Source: a bacterium
Lineage (GTDB): Bacteria; Myxococcota_A; Polyangia; Nannocystales; Nannocystaceae
Direction of reading: 5' to 3'
NCBI GenBank assembly: GCA_024742475.1
Contig: JANSYI010000021.1
Location: forward strand, 62,001 to 126,000
Length of the DNA: 64,000 nt
The notes beneath the pieces are model-generated. The model had not been told where the DNA came from. It made no database searches and saw only the letters and a list, made by a program, of their open reading frames with translations. A program made the translations under genes and the position numbers. The first letter of the stretch is position 1. Every line of letters begins with the position of its first letter. Positions 55,553-62,729 of the stretch are shown here, one piece after another.

Positions 55553-56308
55553 TCAGCGTGCCGCATCCCGTTCGATGATCTCCAGGACCAAGGTGCCCGT
55601 CGCGGCCTGGGCCACGCCAAAGAGCAGCGGCCCCACGAGCGGGATGCTCATCGCGAGGGAGAAGGGCAGCGCAAACCCGACGAGCGGTCCTCGGTGCTGC
55701 TTGACGAACCCTTGCTGCGCGTCGAAGCGCATGTCCAGCTTCTCGAAGTAGGGGTCGAGCAGCTCCCAGCCCAGCGCGCGTGCGGTGAAGTAGACCTGCA
55801 TCACCGGGCCGAGCACGGCTCCGACCACGGGGATCAACGAGACGGCGAACGACGCGACGCTCAGGCCGAGGAACAGCGCCATGCGGATGAGGTTCTGCGG
55901 AATGGATACCCGCAGCGGCATGCCCTCGATCGCAGCGAGTTGTTCAGCCCGCTGCGGGTCGACGGCCCGAACGCCGGCGAGGAACACTCGCTCGCCCAAC
56001 ACGGGGAAGAGCGTGTTGGTGGTGAACAGCGCGATGATGGGCGCCGCCAGCACGACGATGATCACCCCGGCCACGCGCAGGAGCCACAGTCCGAGCCACG
56101 CCCACCACGACTCGCTGCCGTCGATGGGCGTGAAGTGGAGCACGGCCCAGACGCCGAGCACGTCGAGCGCGCCTGCCAACACGAACAGCACCGCGACGAG
56201 CTGCACATACGTGCGCCCCACCTCGGGGGTGCCGAAGACACGCCGCACGCCGCGGCCGGCGGCCCGGAGCCCCGCACCGACGCCTGGTTTCTCTTGCTCG
56301 GGCTCCAT
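55553..56308 (-). CDS. EI24/CysZ-like membrane protein
   Basis: A 251-residue integral membrane protein of the EI24 family, which includes the sulfate-uptake protein CysZ. Helices lie near 35-57, 72-100, 145-175 and 205-235. Typical stretches are LAAPIIALFTTNTLFPVLGE, the re-entrant-type FAVSLIPVVGAVLGPVMQVYF and RGPLVGFALPFSLAMSIPLVGPLL. Whether it moves sulfate is unknown. The gene lies between the AgmX-type gene and the epoxide hydrolase, with short spacing to both. Confidence 0.88.
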   Translation of the reverse strand: MEPEQEKPGVGAGLRAAGRGVRRVFGTPEVGRTYVQLVAVLFVLAGALDVLGVWAVLHFTPIDGSESWWAWLGLWLLRVAGVIIVVLAAPIIALFTTNTLFPVLGERVFLAGVRAVDPQRAEQLAAIEGMPLRVSIPQNLIRMALFLGLSVASFAVSLIPVVGAVLGPVMQVYFTARALGWELLDPYFEKLDMRFDAQQGFVKQHRGPLVGFALPFSLAMSIPLVGPLLFGVAQAATGTLVLEIIERDAAR

Positions 56309-56349
56309 CGCCGCCCAAGCTTGGCGTCGCCGTAGACTCAGTGCAAGGG

Positions 56350-57237
56350 TCAGTCGAGGGCGGGAAGAAACGCGAGCAGCCGGCGGTTGACCTCGGCCGC
56401 CGCGTCCGACTGCACCCAGTGGCTATAACCCTCGAGTCGTTCGACGCGGACGTCCCAGACCCATCGCGAGGGCGGGTTGGCGTACTCGCTCCCCAGATGG
56501 ACGTCGCCCGTCGCCCAGATGACCTGCGTCGGGATGTCGTGCGGGCGAAGCTGCGTGCGGAGGTCGCCGCCGCGGCGGAGGTAGGCGCGATAGTAGTTCA
56601 GCGCGGCCGTGGCCGAGGCCGGGTCGAGTGCTGCCGCGTAGCGATCGATGTCCGCGTCGGTGAAGGCCCCCGGCGTGCTCGGCTCGCTCTGCAGCACGGT
56701 GCGGACGTGGTCTCGGTCGCCACGAAGCAGCCGCCGCTCGGGAAGCTTTGGCAGCTGGAAGAACAGCATGTACATGCTCCTTCGTACCTGGTCGAGGTCG
56801 GAGCGCATGCGGTCTTGGTGCGCGGGGTGGGGGCAGTTGAGCACCGACAGCGTGCGGACCGAATCCCTGTGCCGCATCGCGTGCCACCACGCGACGAGCC
56901 CACCCCAGTCGTGCCCGACGACCGACACTCGTGCCTCTCCGAGCGCGGCGATCAGGGCCTGCACATCGTCGGTGAGCCGTTCGATCTGATACGCGTCGAC
57001 GCCCTTGGGCTTGTCGCTCTGACCATACCCACGAAGGTCGGGCGCGACGACGCGATAGCCCGCCTCGCCGAGCGCGGCGATCTGGTGGCGCCACGCGTAC
57101 CAGAACTCGGGGAAACCGTGCAGCAGCAGCACGACCGGGGCGCCGGGTCGCGCCGACGCGTTCTCGACGTAGTGCAGCCGAACCCGACCCGAGTAGGCGT
57201 AGCGGTGCACGACGAGGTCATCGATGGGTTCGGTCAC
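56350..57237 (-). CDS. Epoxide hydrolase-like alpha/beta hydrolase
   Basis: A 295-residue alpha/beta hydrolase of the soluble epoxide hydrolase type. Motifs: oxyanion HGFPEFWYAWRHQ, the nucleophile Asp in VVGHDWGGLVAW, a lid with paired Tyr (ALNYYRAYLRRG), acid in WATGDVHLGS, and His in YSHWVQSD. It opens epoxides to diols, or may be a haloalkane-dehalogenase relative. GTG 57237 overlaps the mobA stop by four bases (GTGA), so it is co-translated with mobA, an unusual pairing. Confidence 0.9.
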   Translation of the reverse strand: MTEPIDDLVVHRYAYSGRVRLHYVENASARPGAPVVLLLHGFPEFWYAWRHQIAALGEAGYRVVAPDLRGYGQSDKPKGVDAYQIERLTDDVQALIAALGEARVSVVGHDWGGLVAWWHAMRHRDSVRTLSVLNCPHPAHQDRMRSDLDQVRRSMYMLFFQLPKLPERRLLRGDRDHVRTVLQSEPSTPGAFTDADIDRYAAALDPASATAALNYYRAYLRRGGDLRTQLRPHDIPTQVIWATGDVHLGSEYANPPSRWVWDVRVERLEGYSHWVQSDAAAEVNRRLLAFLPALD

Positions 57238-57851
57238 GGCTCGTCGTCTCCTCGTCCGGCCGCGTAGGCCTCGGGCGTGTTGTAGTCGCGTAGGACCGCG
57301 GGGTCGGGCAGGTCGGCGACGCGCACCTCGTTGCAGTCGAGCGCTTCGAAGACGCGCCGCAGGGCCCGCTCTCCGGCGGAGATGAGCGACGTCGCGGCGG
57401 CGCGCGCGGGGCCGACGCGAAGAACTCCCGACAGCGGATGCATTCGATGTCTGCGGGTGGACCCCTCCGCTTCGACGGGCACGGCTGCATCGGCTTCGCC
57501 CACGCGCTCGAACATCCACCGCACGGCGGACGCGGTGAGGTGCGGCTTGTCGGTGGCGGCGAGCTGAACGAGGTCGTCGTCGTCGAGCACCGCGAGCCCG
57601 CAGAGCAGTCCGACCAGCGGGCCTTGGTCGTCGAGCTCCACCGGGTCGTCCACTCGCGAGACGCCCGGCGGCAGCGGTGGCAGCGTCTGCCCCACGTGCG
57701 CGACGACCACGACCTTTGCGCAGGCTTCGCGCAGCGGCTCGAGTACCGCCTCGAGCATCGTGCCCGAGCCCCACGGAAGCAGGGCCTTGGACGTGCCCAT
57801 GCGGACCGAGCGTCCCCCCGCAAGCAGCAACGCGGTGCGTCGTGCGCCCAT
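57234..57851 (-). CDS. mobA: Molybdenum cofactor guanylyltransferase
   Basis: MobA attaches GMP to molybdopterin for DMSO-reductase-family enzymes such as formate dehydrogenase. The 205-residue protein has the nucleotidyltransferase start ALLLAGGRSVRMGTSKALLPWG, LAATDKPHL with the metal-binding Asp, and a C-terminal RDYNTPEAY typical of MobA. Starting upstream (frame open to 58067) is unlikely; ATG 57851 begins the conserved domain. It lies near fdhD, which serves the same enzymes. Confidence 0.92.
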   Translation of the reverse strand: MGARRTALLLAGGRSVRMGTSKALLPWGSGTMLEAVLEPLREACAKVVVVAHVGQTLPPLPPGVSRVDDPVELDDQGPLVGLLCGLAVLDDDDLVQLAATDKPHLTASAVRWMFERVGEADAAVPVEAEGSTRRHRMHPLSGVLRVGPARAAATSLISAGERALRRVFEALDCNEVRVADLPDPAVLRDYNTPEAYAAGRGDDEP

Positions 57852-57916
57852 CGGTCGCAGGATCGCGCGGGGCACCGGGCGGCACAACCGAGACGATGCA
57901 GGTGGGGCCTGCGAGT

Positions 57917-58072
57917 AGCCTGTGGTGAAACCCGGCGCGGCGGATCGCGAAGGGTTTTTCGCTCCTGGGTAGGAGCCGAAACGCCGCTGTACCGGGTGTA
58001 CTGCAAGTTTTGGCGACGCCGCCAGGCGCGAAAAAGACAAGTGAGACGTCGTGTCGGGTTTCACCACAGGCT
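57917..58072. repeat. Inverted 18-base repeat flanking a divergent promoter region
   Basis: AGCCTGTGGTGAAACCCG at 57917-57934 is repeated exactly, inverted, at 58055-58072. Each arm points outward at a gene (mobA on minus, DUF7009 on plus), and each is followed by a similar CT-rich -10 area (TACTCG or TAGCCT). A small hairpin (GCTCCT GGGT AGGAGC, 57961-57976) lies between. Most likely a shared operator or duplicated promoter controlling both genes. Confidence 0.6.
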
Positions 58073-58074
58073 GC

Positions 58075-58080
58075 TAGCCT
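58075..58080 (+). promoter_or_regulatory. -10-like box TAGCCT, 9 bases before ATG 58090
   Basis: TAGCCT directly follows the right arm of the inverted repeat and lies nine bases before the small gene, without a ribosome site. Confidence 0.4.
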
Positions 58081-58089
58081 GCGCTGGCC

Positions 58090-58464
58090 ATGAAGCTTCG
58101 CATCCTCGGAGATTCGCTGCGCCTGCGCCTGTCGAAGAGCGACGTCGAGGCGTTCTCGACGACCGGTCGCGTCCAGGACGTGATCCGATTCGGCGGTGAC
58201 GCCCAGCTCACCTACGCCCTCGAACACGCCGAGGACGTGGAGGCGCTGAGCGCGAGCTTCGTGCGCGACTTGGTCCTCGTCCGGATGCCCACCTCGATGG
58301 CGCGCGGGTGGGCGGACACCGACGAGATCACGCTGCGCTCTGCTCAGTCGATCGACGCTGACGCTGCGCTGTCGCTCTTGATTGAGAAGGACTTCAAGTG
58401 CGCCGTGCCGCGCCCGGGCGAAGAAGACTACGACGGCTTCGAGCACCCCACCGGAGGCTGCTAG
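58090..58464 (+). CDS. DUF7009-like small protein
   Basis: A 124-residue cytoplasmic protein starting MKLRILGDSLRLRLSKSDVEAF, with GRVQDVIRFG, LVLVRMPTSMARGWADTDEI and LLIEKDFKCAVPRPGEEDYDGF. This matches the pattern of DUF7009-type proteins. The central Cys of DFKC and the end Cys are conserved-looking. It is divergent from mobA and convergent with fdhD; its stop shares the bases CTAG with fdhD. Its repeated neighbourhood with molybdenum genes here hints at, but does not prove, a link. Confidence 0.8.
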   Translation: MKLRILGDSLRLRLSKSDVEAFSTTGRVQDVIRFGGDAQLTYALEHAEDVEALSASFVRDLVLVRMPTSMARGWADTDEITLRSAQSIDADAALSLLIEKDFKCAVPRPGEEDYDGFEHPTGGC

Positions 58465-59273
58465 CCCGCTCGGACGCGCCGCTCCCCGGAATACACACAC
58501 ATCCGAGTGTCGCGCAGGAACCCTACGAGGGTGATGTCCGACGCGCGCGCGAGCTCGACCGCGAGAGAGGTGGGGGCAGAGACGGCGGCGATGAGCTCGA
58601 CGCCGCGTGCGAGGGCTTTTTGGACGATCTCGAACGAGACCCGGCCGGAGACCATGAGGACCGCGCCTTGCTCCCCGCGCGCCGCCGCGACGCCGAGCAC
58701 CTTGTCGACGGCGTTGTGTCGCCCGACGTCCTCTCGGATCGCGAGGAGCTCGAGGCCCTCGCCGAACAGGGCTGCGGCGTGAACACCTCCCGTCGCGTCG
58801 AAGCCCGCCTGGCCCGCGCGCAGCTGCCCCGGTAGGCCATACAGCCACGCTGGCGACACGCGCGTGCGGTCGGCGACGTCTCCTGCGGTCTGCATTGCGC
58901 GTTCGATCGATGCCTTGCCGCACACGCCGCAGCTGCTGCTCGCGTACATGTTGCGCCGAAGCGCGGCCAGGTCGACGGCGTGGTCGAGCACGACCTGCAC
59001 GACGTTCTCTTCGGCCTCGGGGATGTCGACGTCGGTGCAGTAGCGGATGCTGACGATCGCCGCGGCCGAGGTCGCGATGCGCTCCGAGAGCAGGAATCCC
59101 CGCACCAACTCCTCGTCGTGTCCGGGGCTGCGCATCACGACGGCGACTGGCACCCCGCCGATGCGGATCTCGAGCGGCGCCTCGGCGGCGACGTGGTCTC
59201 GTGCCCATGTCGACGCCTCCCCGTTCCACTCGAGCCGGCGGACGATGCTCGATGCGTCGTCGGGCTCGCTCAT
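58461..59273 (-). CDS. fdhD: Formate dehydrogenase accessory sulfurtransferase
   Basis: FdhD passes sulfur from IscS to the Mo-bis-MGD cofactor of formate dehydrogenase. The 270-residue protein has EAPLEIRIGGVP, SPGHDEELVRGFLLSE, the sulfur-transfer Cys pair SSCGVCGKASIE, FDATGGVHAAALF, REDVGRHNAVDKVLG and VSGRVSFEIVQKA, all family hallmarks. A formate dehydrogenase structural gene is not in the window. The start ATGA overlaps the upstream lipoprotein stop by four bases. Confidence 0.97.
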   Translation of the reverse strand: MSEPDDASSIVRRLEWNGEASTWARDHVAAEAPLEIRIGGVPVAVVMRSPGHDEELVRGFLLSERIATSAAAIVSIRYCTDVDIPEAEENVVQVVLDHAVDLAALRRNMYASSSCGVCGKASIERAMQTAGDVADRTRVSPAWLYGLPGQLRAGQAGFDATGGVHAAALFGEGLELLAIREDVGRHNAVDKVLGVAAARGEQGAVLMVSGRVSFEIVQKALARGVELIAAVSAPTSLAVELARASDITLVGFLRDTRMCVYSGERRVRAG

Positions 59274-59791
59274 GCGTCGGTGCCGTGCGCCGACATGCAG
59301 GCTTCGACGATGCGCCGTGCGCTGTCGATCCGTGAGAACCCCTTCAGCGAGGGAAGGGGCGCACCCAAGGCTTCGGTGCTGCACGCGGCGACCTCGATGC
59401 TCTTGCGGACCAGGCACTTGCTGCGTGCTTCGCCGAGCTTCTTGCGGTGCCCATCCCACCACTCGAGGACTTCCTTCTCTTCGCCGGCGAGCATGAACTC
59501 GTCGTACGTCTTCACGAAGGCATCGCAGGCGTCCTCGAGGCTGGCCGGGAGAGTGGCCGGAAGCGTGGCTGCCGCGGCGATCTCGGCCGTACGCGCGGCC
59601 TCCTCCGCGTCCTTGCGCGCGCGGGCGGCTTGGGCTTCCTCTTGCTTCTTTTCGGCCACGGCCGCTGCTGCGACCTCCATCTCGCTCTTGGTCTCCAGGG
59701 CCTTGGCGATCGAGGTGTCCCCCGTGCTCTCGCCACAGCCCAGCAGGGTTCCGCACAAGACGATCAGGCCGATGCGCACCTCCACGTTCAT
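59270..59791 (-). CDS. Predicted lipoprotein with Ala/Glu coiled coil
   Basis: A 173-residue lipoprotein (LLGC, Cys19) with a long Ala/Glu/Lys-rich coiled coil (about 30-78) and a compact C-terminal helical domain with three cysteines (EDACDAFVKTYDEF, SKCLVRKSIEVAACSTEA, VEACMSAH). Its stop overlaps the fdhD start, so the genes are coupled even though one product is exported. TAGCCT stands seven bases before the ATG. Function unknown. Confidence 0.75.
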   Translation of the reverse strand: MNVEVRIGLIVLCGTLLGCGESTGDTSIAKALETKSEMEVAAAAVAEKKQEEAQAARARKDAEEAARTAEIAAAATLPATLPASLEDACDAFVKTYDEFMLAGEEKEVLEWWDGHRKKLGEARSKCLVRKSIEVAACSTEALGAPLPSLKGFSRIDSARRIVEACMSAHGTDA

Positions 59792-59798
59792 GTCCGAC

Positions 59799-59804
59799 AG
59801 GCTA
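59799..59804 (-). promoter_or_regulatory. -10-like box TAGCCT, 7 bases before ATG 59791
   Basis: On the minus strand TAGCCT ends seven bases before the lipoprotein ATG with no ribosome site. The same hexamer occurs before ATG 58090. Confidence 0.45.
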
Positions 59805-60352
59805 CACCGTCGCTGCGCGTTCATGTGGGGGAGGTGCGTCCGAACGCCCCGAGGCTCCCACATTCCACGACGTAGGGGTCCACACCCGAGTTTCGGCGTC
59901 GGCGTCGCGCATCGACCCCGACGCAAAAAAAATCGAAAAAAAAATGCGGGGGGTTTCCGGGAGACACCGAAGTCGAAAGATCTTGGGGCCTGAAGTCCAC
60001 GGCCCTCGATTCGCCGTACCCGACTGGGGGCTGAAGCCCCACCCCATGCAACCGCGCATCGTGCCGGATCACGCAATAGGGCCTTGCAGAGCCCGTGATC
60101 TGGACTTCGATGTCGGCCGCTGTGGGGCGGCGTCTCGCGATGCCCGATGTGGATTGGGAGCCCCAGGGGGCTCGCCGCGGCGCTGGGGCCTCCAACCCCT
60201 AAACGCCGCTAAAACCGGCATTCGGATCCCGAATTCGGCGTTTGCCGACCTCTGCATACATTGAAGAAATCCCCAGCGACCGATTAGGTTGGCTAGGCGA
60301 TGGAGGCGGGGAGCCTGCGTCGCGCTGGGGCACCCGCACCGGGGATAAAGGG
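59805..60352. other. Structured non-coding region with A-tracts and hairpins
   Basis: No convincing gene in about 550 bases. It contains two A-tracts (59925-59932 and 59936-59944, starting one helical turn apart) and several perfect hairpins: GGGGC TGAA GCCCC (60027-60040), GAGCCCC AG GGGGCTC (60158-60173) and ATTCGG ATC CCGAAT (60220-60234). The right end carries the promoter and leader of the DUF1588-like gene. It may hold a regulatory RNA or long leaders. Confidence 0.5.
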
Positions 60353-62698
60353 ATGAACGCACGCTTCAAACGACACCTTGGACTTGGGCTGAGCGCACTG
60401 CTCGGCCTGACGCTGACCGCTTGCTACGACGGCTCGGATGACGAGAACGGGGACTGCGTCTCCGACGAAGAGTTCTTCCGCGAAACCGTCTACGCGCCGA
60501 TCCTCGCGACCGACTGCGTCAACTGCCACAACAGCTCGGGCGCCGCGAAGGAGACCTCCTTCGTGCTCCGCTCGCCGGAGTCGGGCCCGGACTACCTCGA
60601 GGCCAACCTCGAGGCGTTCTCGCAGATGTCCAAGCTGCAGTTCGAGGGGCAGAGCTGGATTCTGCTCAAGCCGACGTTGGGCATCACCCACGAAGGCGCC
60701 GAGCGCTTCAAGGTCGACTCCGAGCAATACAACGCGTTCGTCGAGATGATGAACCGCCTCGAGAACCCCTCGTCGTGCGAAGAGGGTGACCTCACCGAGG
60801 AGTTCTTCGACGGTGTCGAGCTGCTCGACGAGCGGGCCACGCTGCGCAAGGCCACGCTGGCGCTCGCCGGTCGTCTTCCCACCATCGAAGAAGACGCTGC
60901 GGTTCAAGAGGGCAGCTGGGATGCGGTCGACGCCATCTTGGACCAGGTCATGACCGACCCGGTCTTCTATGACCGGCTCCGCGAGATCTACAACGACAAG
61001 TTCCTCACCGACCGCTACTACGGCGGCACGCAGGCGCTCGACCTGCTCGACTACGAGGAGGACGACGACGGCAACCCCGGCGGCGACTTCCCCGACACCT
61101 ACTGGTTCGAGGCCGAGTACCCCGGAGATGCGCAGGCCGATCAGCGTGAGCGCGCCGCCGAGTACTCCAACAACGGCGTCGCCCGCCAGCCGCTCGAGCT
61201 GCTCGTGCACATCGTCAAGAACGAGCTCCCCTACACGGAGCTGCTCACCGCCGATTACACGATGGTGAACCCGTTCTCGGCCCGTTCTCTCGGCGTCGAC
61301 GCGTCGTTCAGCAACCCCGACGACTACAACGAGTACGTCCCGGCCCGCATCCCTGGGCTCCCCCACGCGGGCGCGCTCACCTCGGTCGTCTACCTCAACC
61401 GCTTCCCCACGACCGACACCAACCGCAACCGTCACCGGTCCCGGATGCTCTACGAGTTCTTCCTGGCCACCGACGTGCAGGCGCTCGGCAACCGTCCCGT
61501 GGACGCCACGGCCATCACGGGCCACAACGCCACGATGAACAACCCCGAGTGCACCGTCTGCCACGAGGTCATCGACCCCGTCGCGGGTGCGTTCAAGAAC
61601 TGGGACGACATGGGTCGCTACCGTCCGCCGGAGCAGGGCTGGTTCCCCGACATGCTCCCGCCCGGATTCGGCGAGATCGAGATGCCGTTCGAGAACGACC
61701 AAGCTGCGCTGCAGTGGGGCGTTCGCGAGGTGGTGCAAGACCCGCGCTTCGCTCTGTCGGCCGTCTACATCATGTTCGAGGGCCTCAGCGGCCAGGAGCC
61801 GCTCACCGAGCCCGACAACCCCGAGGACCCGAACTACCTCGGCGGCATCGAGGCCGCCAAGACGCAGCGCGCCGTGTTCAACGAGATCGCGCAGCAGTTC
61901 ACCGACAGCAACTACAACCTCAAGACGGTCATCAAAGAGATCATCAAGTCGCCCTACTACCGCGCGTACAACTACGAGGCCATCGGTCTCGACGACGACG
62001 CGGCGCAGGCACGGCTGTACGAGCTCGAGAACGTCGGCATGGGCCGGCTGCTCCCGCCCGAGCAGCTCAACCGCAAGATCAAGGCCGTCACGGGCATTCC
62101 GTGGCACACCGGCGGCGACAACCCGACCGAGTACCTCCTCTCCGAGGACCAGTACATGACGCTCTACGGCGGCATCAACTCGAACGACATCGTCTCACGG
62201 GTCACCGAGCCCAGCGGCATCATGGCCAACGTCGCCAAGCGCATGGCCAACCAGATGGCCTGCCGCGCCACGCCGTTCGACTTCAGCAAGCCCGCCTCCG
62301 AGCGCATCCTCTTCCCGCTGGTCGAGTCGACGATGCAGCCCGAGGACCTCAACGGCTTCGAGATCCCCTCGGCGAGCTCGGCCATCCGCAACAACATCCA
62401 GTACCTCGTCTCGCGGCTGTGGGGTGAGTACCTGGAGATGGACGACCCCGAGATCGAGCGCATCTACCAGCTCTACCTCGACGTCTGGAGAGACGGGCAG
62501 CTCGGCCTGCAGCGCGCCGAGGACGACCCCGAGCGCTACGGCACCGGCCTTGGCAACTGCAGCCTAGGCAGCAACCCCATCACTGGCGAAGAGCTTTCCG
62601 AAGACCAACGCCTCAGCGAAGACCCCGGCTACACCATTCGCGCCTGGATGGCCGTCACCAACTACATGCTGTCGGACTTCCGCTTCCTCCACGAATAA
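60353..62698 (+). CDS. DUF1588/DUF1592-like di-haem lipoprotein
   Basis: A 781-residue lipoprotein (LTAC, Cys24). It has two CxxCH haem-type motifs: CVNCHNSSG near the N terminus and CTVCHEVIDPVAGAFKNWDDMGRYR in the middle, the latter typical of DUF1588. Between them are helical regions like DUF1592 (ELPYTELLTADYTMVNPFSAR). These proteins occur beside DUF1501 proteins in planctomycetes and myxobacteria and are thought to act on extracellular polymers or as redox proteins; not proven. It is followed by its DUF1501 partner after 31 bases. Confidence 0.85.
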   Translation: MNARFKRHLGLGLSALLGLTLTACYDGSDDENGDCVSDEEFFRETVYAPILATDCVNCHNSSGAAKETSFVLRSPESGPDYLEANLEAFSQMSKLQFEGQSWILLKPTLGITHEGAERFKVDSEQYNAFVEMMNRLENPSSCEEGDLTEEFFDGVELLDERATLRKATLALAGRLPTIEEDAAVQEGSWDAVDAILDQVMTDPVFYDRLREIYNDKFLTDRYYGGTQALDLLDYEEDDDGNPGGDFPDTYWFEAEYPGDAQADQRERAAEYSNNGVARQPLELLVHIVKNELPYTELLTADYTMVNPFSARSLGVDASFSNPDDYNEYVPARIPGLPHAGALTSVVYLNRFPTTDTNRNRHRSRMLYEFFLATDVQALGNRPVDATAITGHNATMNNPECTVCHEVIDPVAGAFKNWDDMGRYRPPEQGWFPDMLPPGFGEIEMPFENDQAALQWGVREVVQDPRFALSAVYIMFEGLSGQEPLTEPDNPEDPNYLGGIEAAKTQRAVFNEIAQQFTDSNYNLKTVIKEIIKSPYYRAYNYEAIGLDDDAAQARLYELENVGMGRLLPPEQLNRKIKAVTGIPWHTGGDNPTEYLLSEDQYMTLYGGINSNDIVSRVTEPSGIMANVAKRMANQMACRATPFDFSKPASERILFPLVESTMQPEDLNGFEIPSASSAIRNNIQYLVSRLWGEYLEMDDPEIERIYQLYLDVWRDGQLGLQRAEDDPERYGTGLGNCSLGSNPITGEELSEDQRLSEDPGYTIRAWMAVTNYMLSDFRFLHE

Positions 62699-62729
62699 GC
62701 CCACACAGGAACCAAAAGGAGCAATAACA

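Noticed and set aside
57852..58067. Upstream extension of mobA to 58067
   Set aside because: The extra 72 residues have no domain and would run through the inverted-repeat control region.
59925..59944. A-runs considered as the T-run of a minus-strand terminator
   Set aside because: No stable hairpin ends immediately before the runs, and no minus-strand gene ends there; phased A-tracts or an upstream element fit better.
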